From assembly GCA_029204225.1 (NCBI GenBank), contig CM055111.1, positions 45,271,255 to 45,335,254 on the forward strand: a DNA stretch of 64,000 nt, read 5' to 3'. Below the pieces are notes generated by a model. That model was given only the letters and a program-made list of their open reading frames with translations, did not search any database and was not told where the DNA came from. Source of the DNA: Diphasiastrum complanatum (taxonomy: Eukaryota; Streptophyta; Lycopodiopsida; Lycopodiales; Lycopodiaceae). A program made the position numbers and the translations under genes. Shown here in pieces: positions 23,350 to 36,140 of this stretch; positions within the stretch are counted from its first letter, which is position 1, and the number at the start of each line of letters is the position of its first letter.

Positions 23350-26300
23350 TGAATAAATGTTGAATGTTTGTGATCTTCAACATTGTATCATATTGAATGA
23401 TTGATCTTGCATGTAGTAGGATTTTTCTAGATTTTGTAGATGATTAGAAATATGTTTTTTTAGAAACAAGAGGGAGAGGACCACATTGTGCTTTGTGAGT
23501 TCTTGTGTGATTTTTAGTGTGTGCAATGTGCAGAGAAAATATTCTTTGTGTGTATTGAAGGTTGTTGCCATTGTCACATAAACCACCCCACATTTGTGAA
23601 GGTTTATCAAGTCACTTCAGCATTGGACTTTGCTAGAAAAGATAATTTTTTGTTCTTAGTTTGAAGAACCTATTTTAAAGCCTTAAAGTTCAGAATTTTT
23701 GTTTTTGTGTTTATTAGATGGAGATAGCACATGATTTTAGGCTTTAGCTTTGGTAGTGTGAAAGCACAATCAAGCATAGATTACAAATGATGAGAAGCTC
23801 ATGTGAACCAATTATGTTTAATTGATGGTTGGAGAAGTGTTGTTGCACAAGTAAACACCAATTGTTGTCCTGTATGTAGGTATGATGACTGGTAGCATAC
23901 ATATATGTGCATAGAAATATAGTTGCCCAGAAACGCTTCTCAATGTTTCTGGGAACATTTTTGCCCAGAAACACGTTTTTGGGCAACTATGGTGCGGTGC
24001 ATGGGCATAGCTTGTAAGTGAATCAAGACTTGAAAACTTTTTTAGAAGTTTGAATCAACAAGCTCCTGTCAAACGATTTAAGAAAGTAGTCAAAAGAAGT
24101 CAAAAGCTTGAAATTTTTTTTGGAAAAAGCTGTGCAAATTATGCAAATTTTTGAAATCCTCCAAAGAAAATGCTAACACATTCAAATCCCAAAACAATGG
24201 AATGCATTTAGAGGATTTGAAAGCAAAAGACTCAAGACTTGCTGTCACTACAGGATCGTCAAGCCCAACTCCAATGAATCCACCATACTTTCACTACGAC
24301 CAAAACATCATAAACTTCACTATATAGTTTAAACAAGTATAGAAGAATGATGATATCCAAAACTAAGCAACTTAATCTAAGGTAAGCTGATCCAAACTAT
24401 GCTAGTCTAAGAACTAATCTCTGATCCATCAAACATCGCTAATGACACTCACGAGCCTATTCACGGCCAATTTGGCCCTATAGCCTGACCAAACCAGGGC
24501 TTCAAGTCAACACTTTAAAATTTGGGAGCAACAAATGCACTTCAATTTATACATATCCTCAAATAAAAAGTAAGAAGCTATGACTCAAAAATACCCAAAC
24601 TTAACAGATTCACATCAACGGCCATAACACGGTTGTCTGCTCTAAAGCATGTCTGGAAACACCAGAATTTCAAAACGACGATTTTTCAAAAAAAATTTAC
24701 CAATCCAAAGCATCCCAAGACATCAATGTGATGCAATTTTTGAAATTGATAATTGGTTTGTTAGGATTGCTTCAAGTTGGCACCTTGTCTTGGAGCTACA
24801 AATGCACTCTAATATCCCAATTTATGATGTGTGATTTGTAGGGCTTACAATACTTTTGCATCTACAATCATGCCTCGGGGCACAAGCAAACTATGGCAAG
24901 AGGTCAAAGTTCTAGACACCATGGATGGTTGCTATGGTAGCTTGGTTGCATGTCATTGGCAATGTGTATATTATGGAAACAAGTTTTTGAGCACTCTCAT
25001 TGGGCTTGCAACAACGTGCTATTGAAACACACAAGACGGATGCAAAATAATTATCTTATTTAATATTGACCTCTTTCCAAAGTACAATGTTGAAAACCCT
25101 AAGAGAGCAATGATCAGCTAAACCCTGACACGTCCTAAGCTAACACATGGCACACGGAACTCAACCACCAACAATTGCCAGTTGCCAAAACTCAACACTG
25201 ACCATCACCATTGTCACTCATGTAGTGATAGACTAAGTGTCCCACAAAGCATATGACAAGTCAACTACTACATTTGAAGATGCAAGCCCAATCTCGTCTA
25301 AAGGAGACCCGATACCCCTAGGCCAATTACAAGCATGTCACTTCAAGCTAGTGAACTCGCTATGTGCATCCATGTATAAACCACCACAAGTCGATGACCT
25401 TAGCCATTTTTTCTTCAATTTCACATCTATGAATTATCCATGTGGCTACTGGCATGATACATCATCACCGATCGAATTTTGAAGTTTTAAGTGACCAAAC
25501 ATCCATCACACATCGATAAGTAGTAACTTTTAAGCAGTAAGTTCACTGGATAAACATTGGAGTAGAAATGTATGTGGTGGTCGATGAATAATGTATGAGA
25601 TGTCATTTGTAGTCGTTGTTAATGATTTAGTAGTTGAGAAAAGAAAGGCTTAGGAGGAGGATCCTTAGTTCAAGAAAGTGGAGCAAGAGGTGAGCCATGG
25701 CCATGTAGAGCGTGAAGAGGAGAGCTCTAGGTTCTCTATTTCCACTTATCTTAAGTATATCATGGAGGATTGTTTGGTAAAGAGGAATGACAAGACTTGG
25801 AAAGAATAATATTTCATTTGTTTGATGATAGTGCTATTGTGCTAGTGTTGGTCGTCTTGGTGAAGTTGGGATGTATGAGTTGATCCTAGGCTTAACTGAT
25901 GTTTACCATTGTGCAAGACTTTGTTTCAAGCCCCAAGGTAATAAAGTTGAAAGAATTAGATTCCATGGATTGCAACACGCTACTTGTTTCAAAAGGGAGA
26001 TGGGAAAGTATTTTGATGCCCTCTACTACACACTTGCCAGGACGTTGCAGCAACATAATGCCATAATAGTTGTGGTTGATAGACTCACAAAAGTTTTTGG
26101 ACGAAACGGGTTACCTTCATCGATAGTGTTCAATAGAGATTCATGCTTTACTTGGTGGCTTTTGGATTGCTATGTTTGATAGGTTAGAAGTGCAATTGGG
26201 ATTAAATTGTGTTGATCATCTTAAACTGAATGGACAAATTGAGAGAGTTAATCACACTTTAGAGATATGTTGAGTTTGTATTAAGTGTTAAGCACCTACA

Positions 26301-29300
26301 ATGGAAGCTGTACTTGCCATTGTGGGAGCTTACATGTAGTTATAAAAAGAATTTATTTTGCAAAAATAAGTTCTTCCAAGCTTGATTATGGTTCTATCCC
26401 AAATGGTGTTGCTACGGTAGGTATGCCTCAAAATTTTCCTAGTGTTGTTGAATCTATAACTCAAACAGAGGGTCCGCCACAGGCCTTCTTTACGAGTTTA
26501 TCTACTTTCTTTCATTTCCATTTTACGAATTCAGTTACGACTCTCAGGCTTAAAATTTGAAGTTTGAACCTCGATCAATGACATTTAGTTCTCAATTTGC
26601 AGGATTCAAGAGGTAAAGGCCAAGTGGGAGATTAGATGGAGCTGGTTTCATAGGCCTTCACATGCAGTTGCCCATGTGTTGCATCCTCTATGGAAGAAAT
26701 CTGATCTTGAGCAATTCCATGACCATGAGCTTGAGAATGGGGGCTGAATGCCTCCAGAGGGTCCTACCAGATGTTGCGAAGCAAGAGGTCGACGATGATG
26801 AACTCATGATTTTTTGAAGAAACGACCTAACTCATGAATTTCGAGGGCCGTGACACAAGATAGAGAGTAGGCCACTTGAGGCCAGTGTCTTGGTGGGACA
26901 ACTACAGATGGTGCACCCCTAGGCTACAACCCATAACATTAAGATTCCTCTAACAAGATTGTACCTCAACAACTTGTGATAGGAATTGGAGCATATTCTC
27001 CCTCATACACACGAAGAAGAGAAATAGGCTCTCCAAAGACCAGTTAGAAAGGCTAGTGTATGTGCATTAAAACCTATGCCTTTTACAAAAGGTGAGGGAG
27101 GTTAAAGAACCCATGCAAGTAATCGTTTGAACTTTCAACTTTTAGCTTTGTATTTGAGGTTTGAGCTTGAACTACTTGAACTTGAACTTGAGTGCTTAGT
27201 GTTGAAACTTGTCATTTGAATCTTGATACTTGAAAGTTGACCAGTCTAAGATGTATGAACCATTTGTAATTTGTGAATTTGTGTGACATGTTACGAGTGA
27301 CAAGTGAGGAGTCATGACTCATGGACATCTTAAATTGTTTAAACTTTAGGTAAACCCTGATGAGATGGACATCGCCAAGGTTTTTGATTTACCTCCCAGG
27401 TCACAGGAGGAGGAGGATATATATACCATCTTGCATCGTGAGTTTGTTGCACGATAAGGTAGCCTTGAGCCTTGCAAATTGCTTGAATCTTGAATCTTGA
27501 TAAAACATAATTGAATCATTGATTGCTTGTAATTTCAATTAAGATTGTACTTACACTATGTATCCCTAGGTTACTTCTTGAGTCTTTAATATTATCTAGG
27601 GTTCTTTCTAATAGCTACAAATTTCTACTTTGCAGGACGTGACTTGATTTGCATCATCACAAGCTCAGGTTGCTTAGCAACATTTAGAGAGCAGGTTCAG
27701 TAGCTTTGTCGAGGAGATTGAGGAGAGCGAGGGGTCTTCGTCTTATGAGGCCTCAAAGGGTGGGGATGATGGTGATGATGATGAGCAGGAGGCTATGAGG
27801 CCACCCTCCTCTAGGAGGACTTGGAGGACATAGCTATAGATTGTAGTAACTAGAATCTAGGTTGTTCTTTCATCTACCTTATTATGATAGTTGACTCAAT
27901 CATGACTCACTCATTTTGATATCATATGTGACGTGCATTGTGTACATTTTGATACCAGCCATTTACTATATATATTATAGTTCATCGGTGACTGTTCGCT
28001 ACAATGCTATTTCATTTTGCTTTTCAATGTAAGTACTAAGTTAATACGAATGATGCCTACGTATCCTCAATGCATAGACCATTGCATACAACTCCTTTTC
28101 ATGAGTTGGATAATCCTTCTCAGGAAAGTTGAGCTTCTTGCTCTTGCAAGCTATAAATCCTCCCTCTTGCATCTAAACAACCCCCACAACAATATCGCCT
28201 GCATTTGTGTCAAAGTTAAAAGGTTTGAGAGTCAGTTCACAATCTTGAGAGTGACATGTTCAACCACATCTTTGCTTCAACTCACCTTAAACATCCGTCC
28301 ACTCTCCCAATTTATACTTTTCCGACATATATGTCATAGGCACCGCTATCTTGGAGTGACCCTTTACAAACATTTTGTTAGACCAATCAAAAGAAAGGCC
28401 TCAATGTTGTAACCATAGTTGCAACGAATCGCGATTCGCGAACCGCGATTCCAACAGCGAATCATGCAAACAAATAAAAATATTAAAAAAGAAAGTTTTT
28501 TTTTTTTTAAAATAGCTTATGGCTGAAAATTTTTTAGGGGAGCAATGGTCAAACCAGCGTTTTGCCTCCCATAAGTGCAGTAGATAGGGCACAAACAAAT
28601 AAAAGTCAGTAACTACTTGGTTGTTATGTGCTCTGGTTCTCAGTAATTGTTAATGCTACAGCCCAAACTATCAAGTCTATGGATGATGATCACTTTTGCA
28701 ATCATTTCATTGGAGATGTGAGTGCAATGTGCTTACAGTTGGGGGCATAAATATTGCGCCCTTCTCGGCACGCATTTGGACCCCATTTTTATCTACGGGA
28801 GGTGCACCCCTCCCTGCTACTGTCACCGGGGGGGGCAAAAAGCGAGATACAATTCTCTGTCTCCGTCCCACTGGGACCATCTGTGATCGTAACGAACAGG
28901 CTAGAGGTTAGTTTTGAATTTTATCCTTGACAGAACCCAACATGGATTAATGCACCTGAACTGGACCATCCTGTACCCGAAACATTCAGCAAACTACACA
29001 GTAATAATGCTCTTAATTAGAGCTTTCATCTGATACCCATATTGCCCAAAAAAAAATCCAAAAAAGAAAAAAACACAATTCTAAACAATTCTAGGAAAAT
29101 TCCGAATCGCGATTCTGAACCGCGATTCGGACCGCGATTCTGAATCGCAATGCAACTATGGTTGTAACATCATTGGCACAAGCCATGTGAAAATAGAAAC
29201 AACTTTCTTAGAATTTGGCCTTACTCCCTCAATTGATGATATGACCAAAATAATAAATCTCAGCTATTCACTTTTCTTAACCTTAGCAAATAGGAAAATT

Positions 29301-32300
29301 TCCCATCTAGTATTACTCCCTCAACCAACCCTATGGCCTAGATTACCATCTCATTTTTTGTAGTATACTTTTCTTATCACTAGCAAATAGGACGTTCTCC
29401 CTCATAGTTGACAGCACAATTCTAAGATGGGCAACATGCAAGACCCTCCTACACTACAGCCAAGATATCTACAAACTTGAACCTCATTTATCAACATCAT
29501 AAATCTTGTTGGGTCATTCGTCAATCCAAATGGAACCACGAGAAAAAATCACCTAACATTGGCTCCATGGCCACAATTGTCGTTCCACTTACTCTTTCGG
29601 GCTCATTGCTAGATTGTAAACATGATAGGAGTCCATCTTTTGGGATTGGACAAGGACATAACTATATTGCATAGGTAAAGGAAAAGCAATAAATTGGGCT
29701 CATTTGATTGGCGATATAGATAGAAAGGCAACCGGCATTTGTAGTTGCAACATGATATTTGAGGTAGCAAACAACACATGATACAAACACATGGATACAA
29801 CAAAACAGCTCCAACTACTATACCTCGCAACTAAGCCGCATAACCCTCTTGGCCATGGTATCTGAGTTAGGCAAAAAACATATGATACAAAACACACAAA
29901 AACAACAGCGAAACTCCACCTAATAACGCTCCCAACTAAGCCACATGGCCCTCTCAGCCACCTACAGTAGCAAGGCCCTCCAAGGCACCTTCAACAACAC
30001 ATATTACTTCCAAGAGCAAGCCCACGACAGCACCATCTACCAGGGCTTTCATCCATAGCATGATCAATAGCCCAACAAATAAGCCCACACCAACATAACT
30101 TGTACACACACACACCACATCTGTTGCACATCTCTTACAAATCTAAAAAAAATCGATACACACGGATCGCGTTCAAAACAGTGTAGTATAAGTACTGATT
30201 TCATACACTATGAAGATATAGTTTATAAACACTATATCTATTGAACATAACAAGTTTGAGCCCTACATAATTTGATGTTGAGGGATCCTAGCATGAGACT
30301 CATATAGAATCAAAAGAGAGATAGAATAAATAAGTAATGTGATAATAAATTTACTTCCATCCTAATTTACATGGAAAACCATATTTTCCACCACCTCCAA
30401 AAACTAGCATAGAAAAAAAAAAGATCACTCTAATCAAAGTGGTGCAACTCTTTGATACATTTTAGACTATAGTATAAAGTTTGAACATATATTACAAAAT
30501 AAAGCATAAATAAAATCATTGCCACATATTTATATGATAGTCTAGCATGAGTCCGCCGATAGCTTGTCCTAGGCTTTATACAGAATTTCAGATTTCACAA
30601 TAATAGGGTTAGTGTTGAAGACAACATGTTTTTATATGGGAAAGGAAGTTTCAAATGGCATTCCAATCAAAGGTTCTCCAAACTAAACAACATTCCAAAC
30701 CATTCATTCCATAAGCATTGGCAATGCAGCACAAGTATGGGTTCTTATACATAAAAATTTTCTTACATAATTGTCAAGTACATGTTCCCAAAGCACCTGT
30801 TCCACAAAATCCTCTGTTCATATATATTCTACCCATGCTTGCTAACAAGGGCTATGAACTAGGGGGTCTAAATTACTGCTATAAACCGGGTGATGAACAA
30901 ATTTTCCCAAACCTAGAGTTAAATATGAATTTGAATGTAGAAAAGATAATCAAACAATATGAAAAACTCTAAATAGTGCAACACACTTGAAAGCGAGGAG
31001 GACGCACGACTGTTTTTCATGGGAAGAGCATAAGAAAAAGACAACAAATGGTTAACACCAATAACAAAAATTTCAGAAATTTACTGACGAATTCAGAAGG
31101 ATGAAGTTGCTTTGTAAAAACTCGATTCCTAAGACTACAGGAGAACATGACAAAAATATTAATATGACCTCCATAATCTACTCAATTTTCAGTCTAGAAC
31201 TCTGGAATTCAGACTACTGTAAAATCTAAAATAGATCAGAAAAGAAACTTATGCCAATCACGCAATGCTTCACCCAATCCCCCACCAAAAAGTGCTTCTA
31301 TTGGTTGTCATAAATAAAACAGTTACCTGTTGTGCCGCAAGTAAGCTGAACTAGGGACTGTTGATCCTTGACCCGACCCTGCATGCATGTCGTGATGGAT
31401 GGCATTGATCAAATGGTTCCTCCCAGTCGTACTAAAAGCATCTGTACATGATAATAAATCTCTATTGGAGGAAAAGAGATCTTCACTTGTTCTATCTCTG
31501 TTATTTAGAGTATTCCTCTCCTGATACCATGGCAGTGCAGGTATTACACCTGTTCCGGCAGGCATGATGCCTGCTGTCTGATAGCCAACTGTAGTTGAAA
31601 TACCATCTCCCTGTGTGCTCCTGACCCCCTCCAAAGCAGTACTACTATCTCTTACATATTCTGTTTGTAACTGACCTGATGAAGAATAAAAAAGGGTTTT
31701 AGGTAAATTCGGTAGGTCCTCTACGTATGAAATTAAACCACGTTCCCTCATTTTATATACCATGTGAGCTTTGTCGGTGTTCTTCTTCAAGCTCTTTCTG
31801 TTGCATCCTAATCTTGGCCTCAATCACTTTCTGCTCTTCCTGCGCAAGAAAAGTGCAACTAAAAAGCGTGTACTTTAGCAGTTCAAAACAGATATAGCTT
31901 TGCAAACTTCAATAGTAAAAGCAATTCAGCAATCTTAAAGCTAAGGACACCTAAAAAAAATTGAAAACAGGCATGAAGTTAGATACTAGTGCAAGCAAAA
32001 CTCAACAAGGGTAAGAAGATTACACCATTACTCTCTGTCAAATAATCACAACTAGGCCAAAACTTCAAAGCTGAATATATTGAGTAAATGACAATCAGCT
32101 CTCAGTAAAGTACTACTGGAGACATAATCTTGAGAATATCACTTACAACTTGTTCAATCCCCTTTTCCTCCTCACTCTTTATTCCCCGGTATTCCACGGC
32201 ATAGTTCAACATTTTACAATATGGGCATCTAAAGAACAATCTTAAGTCAAGGATTACGACAAACAACCACTACACATGACTAAATAGATTTTGGCATTCA

Positions 32301-35300
32301 AACACATCAATGCAACTATAAGAGCAAAATTTGGGACATCTCGACTTTAATTAAAGCATGATTTCTACAAGGTCAGTGGGTGGCACAGATTTGAGCTTTG
32401 CAATAACATTCACAGCATTAGAAATGCAACAAGGACATCTAAAAATTCGAATTCATAGAAAGTCAAGGAAATGACTAGCACAATACTTCAGTATCAAAAG
32501 CTACCCAGCAATGTATCAGGATGGTGCAATAGGATACTGAGTCGGTCGAACTGAGTGCGGAGACTTCATTTGTAAAAAGCATTCTGTCATCATAATCAGA
32601 GTAAGTAACACATCACAGCATCTAAGCAGAGAAAAAAATGCCAAAATCTTATCACAAAAACTGCTCCTTAAGAGTGCAACACTCCACAATTGAAAGGAAG
32701 AGATCCCAAATTTTGCAAAACTTAGTAGTGAATGCCAAATCTCAGAGAAAACATTAGGTGAGCTTTCAGCTCAGCTCCATAGACAGAATTCTTCTAAGAC
32801 CGAAGAATGTAAAACTATACCTGTGCATATGCCCTTTGTGCAACATTTTGACCTATTGAGGCTTGGATAGTGCTGCAATATAAAGCCCGTTTAGTTAAGA
32901 GAATGCACAATTCAACTATCCAAAATAAAATAATTCATCATACAGCAGTCAGCTAAACCTTCACATGCTACTTAACCTTTCCTTTTTGAGAACATACAAT
33001 TCCTGAATATGTGCTATATGATTTAGCATGCTTCTTACTAATCACCAAAAAAAAAATGAGCCAACTTCTATGAGCACTATTTTCATGGATGGAGGACATA
33101 CTTTTGGCCTCATGGACTCTCAACAGCACTGATCTAAAATCTGAAACAATGAGCACCATGTTGACCAGCGTTTGCTTTATCCTGGTTTGTTGGAAGCAAT
33201 GTTGCACGTTTCGTTCCGGAACGTGATCTGGGAAATCCCATTAGGGTTTTTCCCGGAACGCAAATTTTTTTGTTTTTTTTTGGGGTGCCAATATGGGTGA
33301 AGGTGTTTTCAAGAGCAGTTCACTTACTTAGTTTGCTCAGAGTTCCAAGACGAGTGCGGTCCAATTTTTGGCCATTGGGTGATTCTTTATCGAACATCTC
33401 TATTTCTTTTCTGTATTATGTGAAATGAAACCAAGTCATTCAGATGACTAATGAACTAAAAGTAGCACTTTTGACCTCATCTGTCTTTAGTCACTGCATG
33501 TGGCATTTGACATGCGAAGACACCATTAGAAAGCTCTCAAGCTCCACTTTCCGACAAGCTGCTCTAATCTAATAAAAATCGATGCCTGCTTTCTGCTCAA
33601 AAATTTCCCTTCACGCAGAATCCCAACTATCGAAGTGCCAACTATGGTGACCGATCACCAGGTGTCCCAAAACCCCAAACACACGTGAACATCAATAAAT
33701 TCATCTAACAAGGTGGTTAATCCACTTGACCTCCAAGAAGCTATCAGTGAGACGAATAAGATATCCAACCATCTATGTAATCAATCTTTGGCCACCCAAA
33801 GTAATACACTGCATTCGATTACTTAACACACCCAAAAAATGAGTTGGCCGACAACTTACAGGTACGTGGCATTCTTACATGGTAAATGATATTACAAAAT
33901 TGATGCATACATCTGATAACATAGAGACAATGTTCCAACGGTACAATAACAAGAATTATTAAAAAACAACTTTCTGAACATAGCTCCCTCCTGTTCAATA
34001 GCAACATTTCAAAATCGGAAAAATCGGCTTTCACGTGGTTAGGAATCAGGCCCGCTTACAAAGAATCAGATAAATGGATTTAGAATCTAAAAAATAAACA
34101 GCTTTAATTATTATTAGTTACAGAAAATTTGATTGACGATAGATTAGGTACTCGATAGTCTATAGTCAATTTCAATCATTTTGAATGAGATTAAATGTAA
34201 TTTTGGAAAACATAGGTACTAATTTTGTAGTTAACGACCTAAACCATAAATCAGATTCAAATCAGATAAACCAATTCAAATCGAAATCATGGTTAGAATC
34301 TCAAAAAAGTAAAAACGACAAATTATTCAGAACACCTGCCCAAAGAACATACAAAAGTAGCCAAAAAAACGTGCTCTATATGTATGGAACACAAAATAGA
34401 AACACAAACGAAATTCCGTTGTGAACAGGTCTTCTAACCAAAGGGGACCTTTATCTTAGTACAAATGCAAAATATGACATGTTTGGGGAGAGAGATTGCT
34501 TGGAGATCCATGCAAATTGATGAAAACGTGTCTGCTACACAACAACAAGTCTTGTAGGTGAACTCAAGAGTTTCAATCCATGTGCAAAGAGAACTTTGCA
34601 CTTGAAAGTTCGTGTTTTTGCATGTTTTTGAGTATCTACTATCTACCATGGTCCACCATTGTATCATAGTACAAGTAGTTGTCAGAATTTGCCATACAAA
34701 TTCTAGATGGAGTTACTAGTCCTACTAGCAAAGCATAGAGATTAAAGAGAATTCAGATTATAGAAGAGTTGAGCAAAGCTCTAAAACACTGGATGACTTT
34801 GTGGTGGGCACCAGCCTACATATATACTTTTTCTAATCTATGTGAAAAGCTAAAAGCATAAAGCTAATAGCAAAGGACAAAAATGCTAATTGCTGATATT
34901 ACTACCTATATTGGGTAAAGACCCAAGATGTCTTTCTAAGTAATAAAACAAGTCCTAATCTAGTAGTAGTGCGCCCACCTACATGCATGAACAATATATC
35001 TGAGTATCCGCTTAGCAGCTCTCCAATGAATCTGCTTAGGCTTAGCCATAAACTAACTAACCATTTATCTATAGAACCATCTGATTCGTACTTAGTTCTA
35101 TAGACCCACTTACATCCAAGGGCCTTTTTATAGGTAATTCAACAGGTCTCCAAGTTTTGTTCTTCGTGATTGAGTCGTACTCCTCATCCATAGCTTTCCT
35201 CCAAATCTCCTCTTTTTCAGCCTCTCTGAAAGTAGATGGATCCTTGGTTTCCAATAATGTGGCCATATATGCAAAATGTACATCCCCATCTTCATGATGT

Positions 35301-36100
35301 CCTCCTGTCGGTCTTGATCTTCATGATGATCCTCATGTCGATCCTGTTCTGAGGTGCTTCAAGAAACTGGGTCACCCAAACTAGGGTATTATGCCACCCA
35401 TCTAATTCCCAATTCCTTTTGTTCTTTTCCTTGCCACATAGTATGGCCCTGCTATGCCTTGCACAAGATCCACTCTATACCTTGGTCGGATCTCCCTTTG
35501 ATTGCCCTACTTCTCTAAAAGCTACTCTCTTCAACTTTTGGAAAATTGCTCAGAATTTACATAATTTGGTACAGTTGTACTCCTATTTCCAACTGTCCAA
35601 CTATGCTTATTGTTCCAAAAACTGACCACTTTACAGAAAGTGTGCCGCTTTCTAGTTAAGCTGCTTAATTAGAAATCTGAAAAATGATCTAGAAGTTTCT
35701 AAACTTTTCAATCACTCACTAAACAACCTACGATTGCTCTCTTCAACTTTTTGAAAATTGCTCAGAATCCAAAGAGTTTGGTACGACTGTGCTCCTCTTA
35801 TCTCCAACTGTCCAACTATGCTTCATGTTTTGAAAATTGAATGCTCTATAGAAAGGTCTCCACTTTCTAGTTAAGCTGCTCAATAAGAAATCCGAAAAAT
35901 GATCTAGAAGTTTCTACACTTTCACAAATCACAAGCCATCCAACTTGCTTTGATATCATGATGAACATATAGGTCTATCTATGAAGTATAACAGACACAA
36001 CATATGAAAGCTTGAAGGAAACTAGATTGGAAGCATCCACAATACAAGGAAAGCTTAAGCACCACAAAAAAACCAAAATTAGGAACTGCAGATGCTTGAT

Positions 36101-36140
<40 letters not shown>

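Larger units (their letters stand above)
17092..23991. mobile_element. hAT-like MITE split by two LINEs (reconstructed)
   Basis: The left end CATAGATGCAC with GAAACGCGTTCAGAAACG and the inner block GGGCAATATAGGTATCAAATT match the MITE at 37455-37810. The right end, TTGCCCAGAAACACG through GGGCAACTATG at 23991, matches that copy's right end. The two halves are separated by the LINE pair (17363-23349). Flanking octamers GCGTCGTG and GTGCGGTG agree at only 5 of 8 bases, so the pairing is inferred. Confidence 0.5.
14291..31326 (-). other. intron 6 of the DA2-like gene, 17 kb, filled with transposons
   Basis: GT at 31326-31325 and AG at 14292-14291. It contains the nested MITE/LINE complex, hAT and Gypsy remnants and another MITE, each described separately. 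The two LINEs are in the plus orientation, antisense to the host gene. The stretch 14300-17080 holds no element I recognise. Confidence 0.85.

Noticed and set aside
31323-31823. 166-codon minus-strand frame as a stand-alone gene
   Set aside because: Its 3' part is exon 6 of the DA2-like gene. Its 5' part is intron 5 and exon 5 read out of frame.
33195-33645. Possible further MITE copy (CAATGTTGCAC ... GTGCCAACTATG)
   Set aside because: The tips match the family only loosely, no 8-bp duplication is visible, and only the GCCAATATGGGT phrase supports it; kept as a hint, not a feature.
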